NCBI GenBank assembly: GCA_027024025.1
Contig: JALVTT010000151.1
Coordinates: 1 to 64,000 of the forward strand
Direction of reading: 5' to 3'
DNA: 64,000 nt
Origin: Sedimenticola sp.
Lineage (GTDB): Bacteria > Pseudomonadota > Gammaproteobacteria > Chromatiales > Chromatiaceae
Position numbers and translations under genes: made by a program. Below the pieces are notes generated by a model, which made no database searches, was not told the DNA's origin, and worked only from the letters and a program-made list of their open reading frames with translations. This document shows positions 50,250-64,000 of this stretch, piece after piece. Each line of letters begins with the position of its first letter. Within the stretch, counting starts at the first letter, position 1.

Positions 50250-50298
50250 GGGAGCGCCGCCATCCTGGCGGCCCTGCCGGCGGGGCGCCGGCGCTCCC
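50250..50298. repeat. 49-bp GC-rich inverted repeat
   Basis: Ends GGGAGCGCCG and CGGCGCTCCC are exact inverted copies; inside is a smaller stem (GCCGCC-ATCCT-GGCGGC) and a CGGCGGGGCGCCG block. It resembles the GGGAGCGCCGGCG-type interspersed repeats of some proteobacteria. It may also terminate mgtE. Confidence 0.6.
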
Positions 50299-50400
50299 GG
50301 AGACATCCGACCGCCCTTGGCGGGATCGATGATCGAGAACCCCTTTTCAGCCTGACGGGGCACAGGCAGGGCCACGCCATAAAACTTGACCACGCAGGTC

Positions 50401-50490
50401 GGCAGGGGGGTCCGAAAACGTCGGCGGCCTGGATGCCGCCGTCGAGCGCACAGGGATGTATTCAAAGCGTTTTTCGGAACCCCCTGTCGG
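50401..50490. repeat. 90-bp interspersed repeat, copy 2
   Basis: The same element as at 40711-40800: terminal inverted ends (GGTCCGAAAACG and CGTTTTTCGGAACC), an internal GGCGGC...GCCGCC hairpin, then GTCGAGCGCACAGGGATG. Same length and orientation as copy 1. It lies about 110 bases upstream of leuS. Confidence 0.8.
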
Positions 50491-50519
50491 CATGAGCGTT
50501 TTGGATGACGCCGCCCTGA

Positions 50520-53156
<2,637 letters not shown>

Positions 53157-53175
53157 GCGCGGAGCAGACAGCAAG

Positions 53176-53676
53176 ATGAAACGGACCGCCACACACCTGA
53201 CCCTGGCCCTGCTGATCCTGGCCCTGCTGGCCGGCTGCGGGTTCCAGCTGCGCAAGGCGCCGGACAGCCTGGACGGCCTGCCCCAGCCGCTGCTGATCAG
53301 CGGCGCGGCGCCCTATTCCGGACTGGGTGGAGAACTGCGCCGCCAGCTGCGCGCGACCGGCGTGTCACTGACCACCGAACCCGCGCAGGCCGCCGCCACC
53401 CTGCGCATCAGCCAGTACCGCAGCGCCAGCCGCCTGCTCAGCCTGGACGCGCGCAACCGCGCCGCCGAGTCCGAACTCGAGGAGTCGCTGCACTTCGACC
53501 TGCGCGGCCGAGACGGTCACGAACTGCTGCCGGAGCGGACCCTGCGCGAGCTGCGCACCCTGCTGAGCAACGCCGACCAGGTCCTGGCCCGCCAGCATGA
53601 GGAGGACCGGGTGCGCGAGGAGATGCGCCGCCAACTGGTGCGCCGCCTGCTGCGGCGGCTCGCGGCCCTGAACTGA
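53176..53676 (+). CDS. lptE: LPS-assembly lipoprotein LptE
   Basis: 166 residues. A lipoprotein signal with lipobox LLAGC puts the acylated Cys at about residue 21. GCGFQLRKA follows, as in LptE. It plugs and supports the LptD outer-membrane pore. leuS-lptE-holA is the conserved order. TGATG overlap with holA. Confidence 0.93.
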   Translation: MKRTATHLTLALLILALLAGCGFQLRKAPDSLDGLPQPLLISGAAPYSGLGGELRRQLRATGVSLTTEPAQAAATLRISQYRSASRLLSLDARNRAAESELEESLHFDLRGRDGHELLPERTLRELRTLLSNADQVLARQHEEDRVREEMRRQLVRRLLRRLAALN

Positions 53677-54677
53677 TGCGCCTGCGGGCGGAACAGCTCC
53701 ACCGCCATCTGCAGCAGCAACTGCTGCCCGTGTACCTGGTCAGCGGCGACGAACCGCTGCAGCACAACGAGGCCTGCGACGCCATCCGCGCAGCGGCGCG
53801 CGCCGCCGGCCACGACAACCGCGAGGTTCTGGAGGCCGGCCCCGGTTTCGACTGGAACAGCCTGCTGGCCGAGGCCGCCAGCCTGTCGCTGTTCGCCGAG
53901 AAGAAGATCATCGACCTGCGCATCCCCAACGGCAAGCCCGGACGCGAGGGCGGCAAGGCCCTGAGCGAGTACTGCGCCGCGCCGCCGCAAGACACCCTGC
54001 TGCTGCTCAGCCTGCCCAAGCTCGACCGCGCCCAGCAGAACAGCAAATGGTTCAAGGCCATCGACGGCCTGGGCGCCACCATCCAGGTGTGGCCGGTGGA
54101 AGCCGCTCAACTGCCGCAATGGATCGCCCGGCGCATGCAGGCGGCCGGGCTGCAGCCCAGCGACGAGGCCGCGCGCCTGCTGGCGGGACGGGTCGAGGGC
54201 AATCTGCTGGCGGCGCAACAGGAGATCGACAAGCTCCTGCTGCTGCATGGCAGCGGCCCCATCGACGCCGAACAGCTGGCCAGCGCGGTGGCCGACAGCG
54301 CCCGCTACGATGTTTTCGAACTGACCGACTCGGCCCTGCGCGGCGAGACCGCGCGCTGCCTCCACATCCTCGAAGGCCTGCGCGGCGAGGGCGTGGCCGC
54401 GCCGGTGGTGCTGTGGGCCCTGCACCGCGAGATCGCCCAGCTGGCGGGCATGGCGATCGACACCACCAAGGGCCTCAGCCCGGAGCACGCCATGAGCCGC
54501 GCCCGGATCTGGGACCGGCGCAAACCGCTGCTGCGGGGCGCCCTGGCGCGCCTGGGCCCACGCCAGTGGCTGCAACTGCTCGACGACTGCCAGCAGGCCG
54601 ATGCCGCCGCCAAGGGCGCCGACCCGCGCGACCCCTGGCTGCTGTTCGAGCAGATCGTGAGCCGTCTGGCGGCATGA
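53676..54677 (+). CDS. holA: DNA polymerase III delta subunit
   Basis: 333 residues. The N-terminal part has PVYLVSGDEPLQHNEACDAIR and FAEKKIIDLRIPNGKPGREG, the usual HolA opening; the C-terminal collar domain is helical. It opens the beta clamp in the clamp loader. The start overlaps the lptE stop by one base. Confidence 0.95.
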   Translation: MRLRAEQLHRHLQQQLLPVYLVSGDEPLQHNEACDAIRAAARAAGHDNREVLEAGPGFDWNSLLAEAASLSLFAEKKIIDLRIPNGKPGREGGKALSEYCAAPPQDTLLLLSLPKLDRAQQNSKWFKAIDGLGATIQVWPVEAAQLPQWIARRMQAAGLQPSDEAARLLAGRVEGNLLAAQQEIDKLLLLHGSGPIDAEQLASAVADSARYDVFELTDSALRGETARCLHILEGLRGEGVAAPVVLWALHREIAQLAGMAIDTTKGLSPEHAMSRARIWDRRKPLLRGALARLGPRQWLQLLDDCQQADAAAKGADPRDPWLLFEQIVSRLAA

Positions 54678-54807
54678 GAGATAACCAGCACGGGTGAGGG
54701 AAGAACCGACTCCAACGGCCTCAACTCATTGGCCGATGACTATCGAACATAGGGGTCACTTTCAAACCGCGGACAGTGTACCGGCAAGCGATGTTTTTCA
54801 ACACTCA

Positions 54808-56253
<1,446 letters not shown>

Positions 56254-56288
56254 AGTTCGGTGCCTCATTGGGCTATGTGCAATTTTTT

Positions 56289-56393
56289 TCACCACGAAGA
56301 ACACAAAGATCACGAAAGCATCTGGATGATGTCCATTGCCGACCCCATTCGACCACTGAAACTTTGTGTTCTTCGTGTTCTTTGTGGTTCAAG
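56289..56393. repeat. Inverted repeat between gatA and gatB
   Basis: Left arm TTCACCACGAAGAACACAAA (from 56288) and right arm CTTTGTGTTCTTCGTGTTCT then TTGTGGTTCAA are inverted and of the ACCACGAAGRACACGAAG type found between genes in many proteobacteria. Better conserved than the related copy at 31264-31404. It interrupts the gatC-gatA-gatB operon. Confidence 0.7.
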
Positions 56394-56397
56394 ATTT

Positions 56398-57858
<1,461 letters not shown>

Positions 57859-57941
57859 TGCCTGAAATCATTGCGCGCCGGACGCGCGGGAAACCCCACT
57901 GTAAAAAGTGGTGTGCCGCGCCGCCCGGCGCAGGGAAGCCT

Positions 57942-58229
57942 TTATTCGATCACCTTGGGCACCAGGAACAGGCCGTCCTCGGCCAGGGGCGCGTTGCTCA
58001 TATAGCGCTCGCGCTGGTTGCTCTCGGTGACCCGGTCGGGGCGCAGGCGCTGGTTCATCTCCAGCGGGTGGGCCATGGGTGTGACATCGGCGGTGTCGGC
58101 CGCCTCCATCTGCGCCACCAGGTCGAGGATGTTCGACAGGTCATGGCTGAGGGCCTCGCCCTCCTCGGGGCCGATGGCCAGGCGCGCCAGGTGCGCGATT
58201 TTTTCCACGTCTTCGGTCGTCAGAGACAT
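57942..58229 (-). CDS. gatC: Aspartyl/glutamyl-tRNA amidotransferase subunit C
   Basis: 95 residues: LTTEDVEKIAHLARLAI at the start and PLEMNQRLRPDRV with EDGLFLVPKVIE at the end. It wraps GatA and GatB together. First gene of gatCAB, divergent from mreB with 197 bp between. Confidence 0.96.
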   Translation of the reverse strand: MSLTTEDVEKIAHLARLAIGPEEGEALSHDLSNILDLVAQMEAADTADVTPMAHPLEMNQRLRPDRVTESNQRERYMSNAPLAEDGLFLVPKVIE

Positions 58230-58313
58230 GCGGAGATCCCGAAACTGCTCGAATGAAGGACGGAAAACTATCACATTCCGCCCCCCGCTTGCAGCCGGGC
58301 CGGGTTTCCCCGC

Positions 58314-58343
58314 TTGCCCAGGCCTGCTCCGGCTTGCTAGATT
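58314..58343 (+). promoter_or_regulatory. Possible promoter for the mre operon
   Basis: TTGCCC and TAGATT are 18 bases apart, and TGC just before the -10 gives an extended -10. It lies about 85 bases upstream of mreB in the divergent gatC/mreB region. Only consensus similarity supports it. Confidence 0.4.
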
Positions 58344-58345
58344 AG

Positions 58346-59485
<1,140 letters not shown>

Positions 59486-59513
59486 GCGCCACCTGTCAGC
59501 GGGGGAAACGACC

Positions 59514-60374
59514 ATCAAGCCGATCTTCGCACAGGGCCCGTCGCAGATCACACGGGTTCTGCTTGCCGTTTGCGCCTCGGTCGTGCTCATGGTGGTGGAC
59601 CACCGCTTCGACCAGCTGCGGCAGATCCGCAGCGGCCTGGCCTTTCTCACCTACCCGCTGCAGCGCATCGCCGACTTTCCGGTGACCGCCGCCCACTGGC
59701 TGCAGGAGACCACCAGCAGCCGCGAACAGCTGTTGCAGGAGAACGCGCGCCTACGCGCGGAGAATCTCAAGGCCCACGGCGAGCTGCAGAAGCTGGAGAG
59801 CCTGCGCGCCGAGAACCTGCGCCTGCGCAATCTGCTCGACGCCTCCTACAAGGTCGGCGACCGGCTGCTGATCGCCGAGCTGTCGGCGGTGGACCTGGAC
59901 CCCTACCGGCAGCAGGTGGTGATCAACAAGGGCGCCAGTTCCGGGGTCTTCGTCGGCCAGGCGGTGCTGGACGCCAACGCGGTCATGGGCCAGGTGGTGC
60001 AGACCACGCCGTTCAGCGCCACGGTACTGCTGATCACCGACCCCAGCCACGCCATCCCGGTACAGGTGCTGCGCAACGGCCTACGCACCATCGCGGTGGG
60101 CAGCGGACGCATCAATGAGCTGTCCCTGCCCTATCTGCCCACCAACTCGGACATCCGGGTCGGCGACAAGCTGGTCACCTCGGGCCTCGGCGGCAAGTTC
60201 CCGCCCGGCTACCCGGTGGCCACGGTGACCCGTATCGACCGCTCCCCGGACAATGCCTTCGCGCGCATCACCGCCACCCCCACGGCCCATCTGGACCGCT
60301 CGCGCGAGGTGTTGCTGGTATGGTCGGTGCCCAGCCCGCCGCCCAGCCGGCAACCGGCGGAGGCCCGGCCATGA
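59514..60374 (+). CDS. mreC: Rod shape-determining protein MreC, apparent AUC start
   Basis: 286 residues if translation begins at the ATC at 59514. This gives a family-like N-terminus (KPIFAQGPSQITRVLL) and a complete membrane helix (about 12-28, VLLAVCASVVLMVV), and GGGGGAA lies six bases upstream. There is no ATG, GTG or TTG in frame between the mreB stop and 59583; a GTG there would remove most of the helix. A coiled coil (about 60-105) and the beta-barrel domain follow. A CTG at 59493 is another option. Confidence 0.85.
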   Translation: MKPIFAQGPSQITRVLLAVCASVVLMVVDHRFDQLRQIRSGLAFLTYPLQRIADFPVTAAHWLQETTSSREQLLQENARLRAENLKAHGELQKLESLRAENLRLRNLLDASYKVGDRLLIAELSAVDLDPYRQQVVINKGASSGVFVGQAVLDANAVMGQVVQTTPFSATVLLITDPSHAIPVQVLRNGLRTIAVGSGRINELSLPYLPTNSDIRVGDKLVTSGLGGKFPPGYPVATVTRIDRSPDNAFARITATPTAHLDRSREVLLVWSVPSPPPSRQPAEARP

Positions 60375-60850
60375 TGCAGCGCGGCACCGGGGTGATCGTC
60401 GCCACCTTCTGCGTGGCCCTGCTACTGACCATACTGCCGCTGCCGGAGTGGGCCCGTCCCTTCCGCCCCCAGTGGGTCACCCTGGCCCTGATCTACTGGT
60501 GTCTGGCGCTGCCCCACCGGGTGGGCGTGGGCTCGGGCTTCGTGCTCGGCATCCTGCTGGACGTGCTCGCCAGCACCCTGCTGGGACAGCACGCCCTGGG
60601 GCTCTCGGTGGTGGCCTTCATCACGGTGCAGCTGTATGCCCGCATCCGAGTGTTCCCGCTATGGCAACAGGCCCTGGCGGTGCTGCTCCTGCTGGCCACC
60701 GAACATCTGCTGGAGTTCTGGGCCATGGGCGCCTCCGGCCAGACCACGCCCGGACTGCTGTACTGGATGGCGCCGCTGGTCGGCGCGCTGCTCTGGCCCT
60801 GGGTGTTCATCACCCTGCGCAACATCCGGCGCAACTTCCGCATCGCCTGA
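60371..60850 (+). CDS. mreD: Rod shape-determining protein MreD
   Basis: 159 residues with about five membrane helices and the family-typical PLPEWARPFRPQWVTLALIYW and GVGSGFVLGILLDVL. It works with MreC to stimulate PBP2-RodA. ATGA overlap with mreC. Confidence 0.93.
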   Translation: MMQRGTGVIVATFCVALLLTILPLPEWARPFRPQWVTLALIYWCLALPHRVGVGSGFVLGILLDVLASTLLGQHALGLSVVAFITVQLYARIRVFPLWQQALAVLLLLATEHLLEFWAMGASGQTTPGLLYWMAPLVGALLWPWVFITLRNIRRNFRIA

Positions 60851-60857
60851 GCCGGCC

Positions 60858-62720
60858 ATGCAGATCAAGGACCACATCCAGGAGGAACAGGGCTTTCTCA
60901 ACCGCGCCATCATCGCCGCGCTGCTGGTGATCCTGGCCCTGCTGCTGCTAATCGCGCGCATGGCACAACTGCAGATCGTCGAGCACGAACACTTCACCAC
61001 CCTGTCCAAGGACAACCGCCTCAAGCTGGTGCCGCTGCCGCCCACGCGCGGCCTGATCTACGACCGCAACGGCGTGCTGCTGGCGCAGAACCGGCCCGCC
61101 TACAGCCTGGAGCTGGTGCCGGAGAAGGTTAAGGACATCCCCGCCACCCTGAAACGGCTGCGCCGGTATGTGCCGATCAGCGACGACGATCTGGAACGTT
61201 TCTCGCGCCTGCGCCGGCGCAAGCGGCGCTTCGACAGCGTGCCCATCCGGGTCAAGCTGAGTCTGGAGGAGGCCGCGCGCTTCGCGGTGGTGCGGCATCT
61301 GTTCCCCGGCATCGATATCAAGGCCCAGCTGCTGCGCCACTATCCCTATCCCGAGGCGACCTCGCACGTACTCGGCTATGTGGGCCGCATCAGCAAGCGC
61401 GACCTGCAGCAGATCGACACCTCCAACTACGCCGGCACCAGCTATATCGGCAAGACTGGGGTGGAGAAGGCCTATGAGGCGGTGCTGCACGGCAAGGTCG
61501 GGGTGCAGCAGGTGGAGGTCAACTCGGTCGGCCGGGTGGTGCGGGTGCTGGAGCAGACCCCGCCCACGCCGGGCGAGGATCTGCATCTGACGCTGGACAT
61601 CAATCTGCAGCGCATCGCCCTGGAGGCCCTGGGCGAGCACAATGGCGCGGTGGTGGCGCTCGACCCCAGGACCGGCGGGGTGCTGGTGCTGGCCAGCAAG
61701 CCCGGCTACGACCCCAACCAGTTCGTCGAGGGGATCAGCCGCGCCGACTACCGAGCCCTGCAGCAGGACCCCAACCGCCCCCTGTACGACCGGGCCCTGC
61801 GCGGCCAGTACCCGCCCGGTTCCACAATCAAACCATTCATTGGCCTGGGCGGCCTGGAGACCGGCACCATCCGCTACGACACCACCCTCTACTGCCCGGG
61901 CTACTACCAGCTACCCGGGCACGAGCACAAGTACCGCGACTGGAAGAAAACCGGCCACGGCCCCATGGACCTGGACAGCGCCATCACCCAGTCCTGCGAC
62001 GTGTTCTATTACAAGCTGGCGCATGACATGGGCATCGACGCCATGAGCGGCTTCCTCGACCAGTTCGGCTTCGGCCGGCGCACCGGGATCGACCTCAACG
62101 GCGAGTCGCGTGGCATTCTGCCCTCGCGCGCCTGGAAGCGGCGCACCCGCCACCAGCCCTGGTATCCGGGCGAGACCATCATCGCCGGGATCGGCCAGGG
62201 CTATTTCCTGACCACCCCGCTGCAGCTGGCGACCGCCACCGCCGCCATCGCCAACAACGGCAGGCTCCCCAGGCCGCGCGTGGTGAACTATCTGGAGACA
62301 CGCGGCGAGCACCGGAGCAGCCCCATCCCGCCGCACTTCCAGCAGATCTCCATCCGCAGGCAGGCCGACTGGGACGATGTGCGGCGCGCCATGGAACACG
62401 TGGTGCAGGGTATGCGCGGCACCGCCCGGCGCATCCGCACCCCCTATTACACCATCGCCGGCAAGACCGGCACCGCGCAGGTCTTCAGCGTGGGCCAGGA
62501 AGAGAAGTACGATGCCGAGCATGTCTCAAAGAAAAACCGCGACCACGCCCTGTTCATCGCCTATGCGCCGGCCGACGATCCGCAGATCGCCATCGCGGTG
62601 GTGGTCGAGAACGGCGGACACGGCGGATCGGCGGCCGCGCCGGTGGCGCGCAAGGTGATGGACGCCTGGCTGCTGCCGCGCCTCCTGGGCGGGCCGTCTC
62701 ACAAGGAGGGCGCCTCATGA
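60858..62720 (+). CDS. mrdA: Penicillin-binding protein 2
   Basis: 620 residues. One N-terminal membrane helix (about 18-36), a pedestal domain, and the transpeptidase with SxxK in PPGSTIKP, the SxD box in TQSCDVF and KTGTAQ. It crosslinks peptidoglycan during elongation. Four-base overlap with rodA. Confidence 0.97.
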   Translation: MQIKDHIQEEQGFLNRAIIAALLVILALLLLIARMAQLQIVEHEHFTTLSKDNRLKLVPLPPTRGLIYDRNGVLLAQNRPAYSLELVPEKVKDIPATLKRLRRYVPISDDDLERFSRLRRRKRRFDSVPIRVKLSLEEAARFAVVRHLFPGIDIKAQLLRHYPYPEATSHVLGYVGRISKRDLQQIDTSNYAGTSYIGKTGVEKAYEAVLHGKVGVQQVEVNSVGRVVRVLEQTPPTPGEDLHLTLDINLQRIALEALGEHNGAVVALDPRTGGVLVLASKPGYDPNQFVEGISRADYRALQQDPNRPLYDRALRGQYPPGSTIKPFIGLGGLETGTIRYDTTLYCPGYYQLPGHEHKYRDWKKTGHGPMDLDSAITQSCDVFYYKLAHDMGIDAMSGFLDQFGFGRRTGIDLNGESRGILPSRAWKRRTRHQPWYPGETIIAGIGQGYFLTTPLQLATATAAIANNGRLPRPRVVNYLETRGEHRSSPIPPHFQQISIRRQADWDDVRRAMEHVVQGMRGTARRIRTPYYTIAGKTGTAQVFSVGQEEKYDAEHVSKKNRDHALFIAYAPADDPQIAIAVVVENGGHGGSAAAPVARKVMDAWLLPRLLGGPSHKEGAS

Positions 62721-63856
62721 GCCTGTCGCGCATGGACCTCGGCGACCTCACCCCCAGCGATCCCAGCCGCCGCCTGGGGCTGCTGGCGCGGGTCCACCTG
62801 GACCTGCCCCTGCTGGTGGGCCTGCTGCTGCTGTGCGCCTACGGCCTGGTGGTGCTGTACTCGGCCAGCGGCCAGAACATGGCCCAGGTCGAACGCCAGC
62901 TGCTGCGCTTCCTGATCGCCTTCGGCGTGATGGCGGGGATCGCCCAGATCCCGCCCGCGCAGCTGTTCCGCTGGACCCCCTGGCTGTACCTCGGCGGCAC
63001 CCTGATGCTGGTCGCGGTGTTGCTGTTCGGCGACGTGGGCAAGGGCGCCCAGCGCTGGCTGAACCTGGGCTTCGTGCGCTTTCAGCCTTCCGAGCTGGTC
63101 AAGCTGGCGGTGCCCATGATGATCGCCTGGTATCTGGCCGACAAGCCGCTGCCGCCCAACTGGGGCCGCCTCGGCCTGGCCGCGGCCCTGATCGTGGTGC
63201 CGGTGCTGCTGATCGCCAAGCAGCCCGACCTCGGCACCGCGGTGCTGGTGGCCAGCGCCGGCATCTTCGTGCTCTTCCTGGCCGGCATCAGCTGGCGCCT
63301 GATCTTCGGCCTGCTCGCCGCCGCCGGGGCCGCCGCGCCGGTGTTGTGGTATCTGATGCGCGACTACCAGAAACAGCGCGTGCTGACCTTTCTCGACCCC
63401 GAAAAGGACCCGCTGGGCGCGGGCTACCACATCATCCAGTCCAAGATCGCGATCGGTTCGGGCGGCCTCTGGGGCAAGGGCTGGCTCAACGGCACCCAGT
63501 CGCAGCTCGACTTCCTGCCGGAGCGCCACACCGATTTCATCTTCGCCGTGCTGTCCGAGGAGTTTGGCCTGGTCGGCGTCTCGCTGCTGCTGGCGCTCAA
63601 TCTGTTCATCATCCTGCGCGGCCTGTATATCGCCAGCCGCGCCCAGGACACCTACGGGCGCCTGCTGGCGGGCGCCCTGACCCTGGTGTTCTTCGTCTAT
63701 CTGTTCGTCAACGTGGGCATGGTCTCGGGCCTGCTGCCGGTGGTCGGGGTGCCGCTGCCGCTGGTCAGTTACGGCGGCACCTCGCTGGTGACCCTGATGG
63801 CCGGCTTCGGTATCCTGATGTCGATCCATACCCACCGGAAGCTGTTGCCCCGATGA
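62717..63856 (+). CDS. rodA: Rod shape-determining peptidoglycan glycosyltransferase RodA
   Basis: 379 residues with about ten membrane helices. SEDS features include [43 protein letters not shown] and the closing [15 protein letters not shown]. It polymerises glycan strands with PBP2. Confidence 0.97.
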   Translation: MSLSRMDLGDLTPSDPSRRLGLLARVHLDLPLLVGLLLLCAYGLVVLYSASGQNMAQVERQLLRFLIAFGVMAGIAQIPPAQLFRWTPWLYLGGTLMLVAVLLFGDVGKGAQRWLNLGFVRFQPSELVKLAVPMMIAWYLADKPLPPNWGRLGLAAALIVVPVLLIAKQPDLGTAVLVASAGIFVLFLAGISWRLIFGLLAAAGAAAPVLWYLMRDYQKQRVLTFLDPEKDPLGAGYHIIQSKIAIGSGGLWGKGWLNGTQSQLDFLPERHTDFIFAVLSEEFGLVGVSLLLALNLFIILRGLYIASRAQDTYGRLLAGALTLVFFVYLFVNVGMVSGLLPVVGVPLPLVSYGGTSLVTLMAGFGILMSIHTHRKLLPR

Positions 63857-64000
63857 AACACCTGTTGGTCCTGTTCGCCGCCCTGCTGACCGCCATGCCG
63901 CTGCGCGCCGCCACGCCCGAGGCCCTGCAGCAGCGGTTCATCACGCGCATGGTCGAGCAGCACGGCTTCGATGCCGGCGCGCTGACCGCCATCCTGGCCC
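63853..64000 (+). CDS. mltB: Lytic murein transglycosylase B-like protein, N-terminal part
   Basis: Only 49 codons are in the window. A signal peptide ([19 protein letters not shown]) precedes [20 protein letters not shown], which matches the start of the mature MltB family. It overlaps the rodA stop by four bases, as in rodA-mltB operons. The catalytic domain lies outside the window. Confidence 0.75.
   Translation, partial: MKHLLVLFAALLTAMPLRAATPEALQQRFITRMVEQHGFDAGALTAILA

Noticed and set aside
59583-60374. mreC starting at GTG 59583
   Set aside because: It would delete most of the membrane helix that MreC requires, and a family-like N-terminus is encoded upstream.

Overview
This 64 kb window of GC-rich DNA looks like the chromosome of a gammaproteobacterium able to oxidise hydrogen, probably a sulfur-oxidising or phototrophic relative of the Chromatiales. 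The basis is gene order and content. The backbone runs sspBA, petABC, nif3, algW, hisC / hisDG, murA, mlaBCDEF, a YrbG exchanger, kdsDC, lptCAB, rpoN, hpf, ptsN, hprK, rapZ, HPr, EI. I recall much the same order from Pseudomonas-type genomes. It continues with mgtE, leuS, lptE, holA, gatBAC, mreBCD, mrdA, rodA and the start of an mltB-like gene. No tRNA, rRNA, CRISPR array, prophage or transposase was seen. Species identity is inference.

Layout. 1-1367: end of a FetAB-type ABC exporter and a DUF3301 protein. 1392-8719: sspBA, cytochrome bc1 (petABC) and hisC on the minus strand, with a DegS/AlgW-type protease and a small cysteine-bearing protein on the plus strand. 8776-29818: a complete uptake [NiFe]-hydrogenase locus. 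hupSLC lies on the minus strand. Divergent from it is an 18-gene plus-strand run: hupDFGHIJK, hypAB, hoxA, hupT, hupUV, hypF, hypC, a GmhA-like SIS gene, hypD, hypE and a nickel-transporter-like gene. Most neighbours in this run overlap by 1-8 bases or lie within about 20. 29924-33306: hisD, hisG, murA. 33445-36577: the Mla phospholipid transport operon. 37563-42066: Kdo-8-phosphate and LPS export genes. 42195-48743: sigma-54 and the nitrogen-PTS genes. 48837-54677: mgtE, leuS, lptE, holA. 54808-58229: gatBAC on the minus strand. 58427-64000: the rod-shape operon.

How the genes work together. The hydrogenase locus encodes the enzyme, its b-type cytochrome, its maturation factors and an H2-responsive control circuit (HupUV sensor, HupT kinase, HoxA NtrC-type activator). 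The 387-bp divergent region between hupS and hupD carries two sites resembling the sigma-54 -24/-12 promoter, one facing each way. Sigma-54 itself is encoded at 42195. HupS has the six cysteines expected of the [4Fe-3S] proximal cluster of O2-tolerant membrane-bound hydrogenases. The electron path would be H2 to HupSL to HupC to quinone, and then possibly to the bc1 complex encoded at 2569-5194.

The points most worth a second look are: the paired divergent sigma-54 promoters; the SIS isomerase translationally coupled between hypC and hypD; the position of the hydrogenase locus, which splits hisC from hisDG; several interspersed inverted-repeat families, one of which abuts lptA; and an apparent AUC start codon for mreC.
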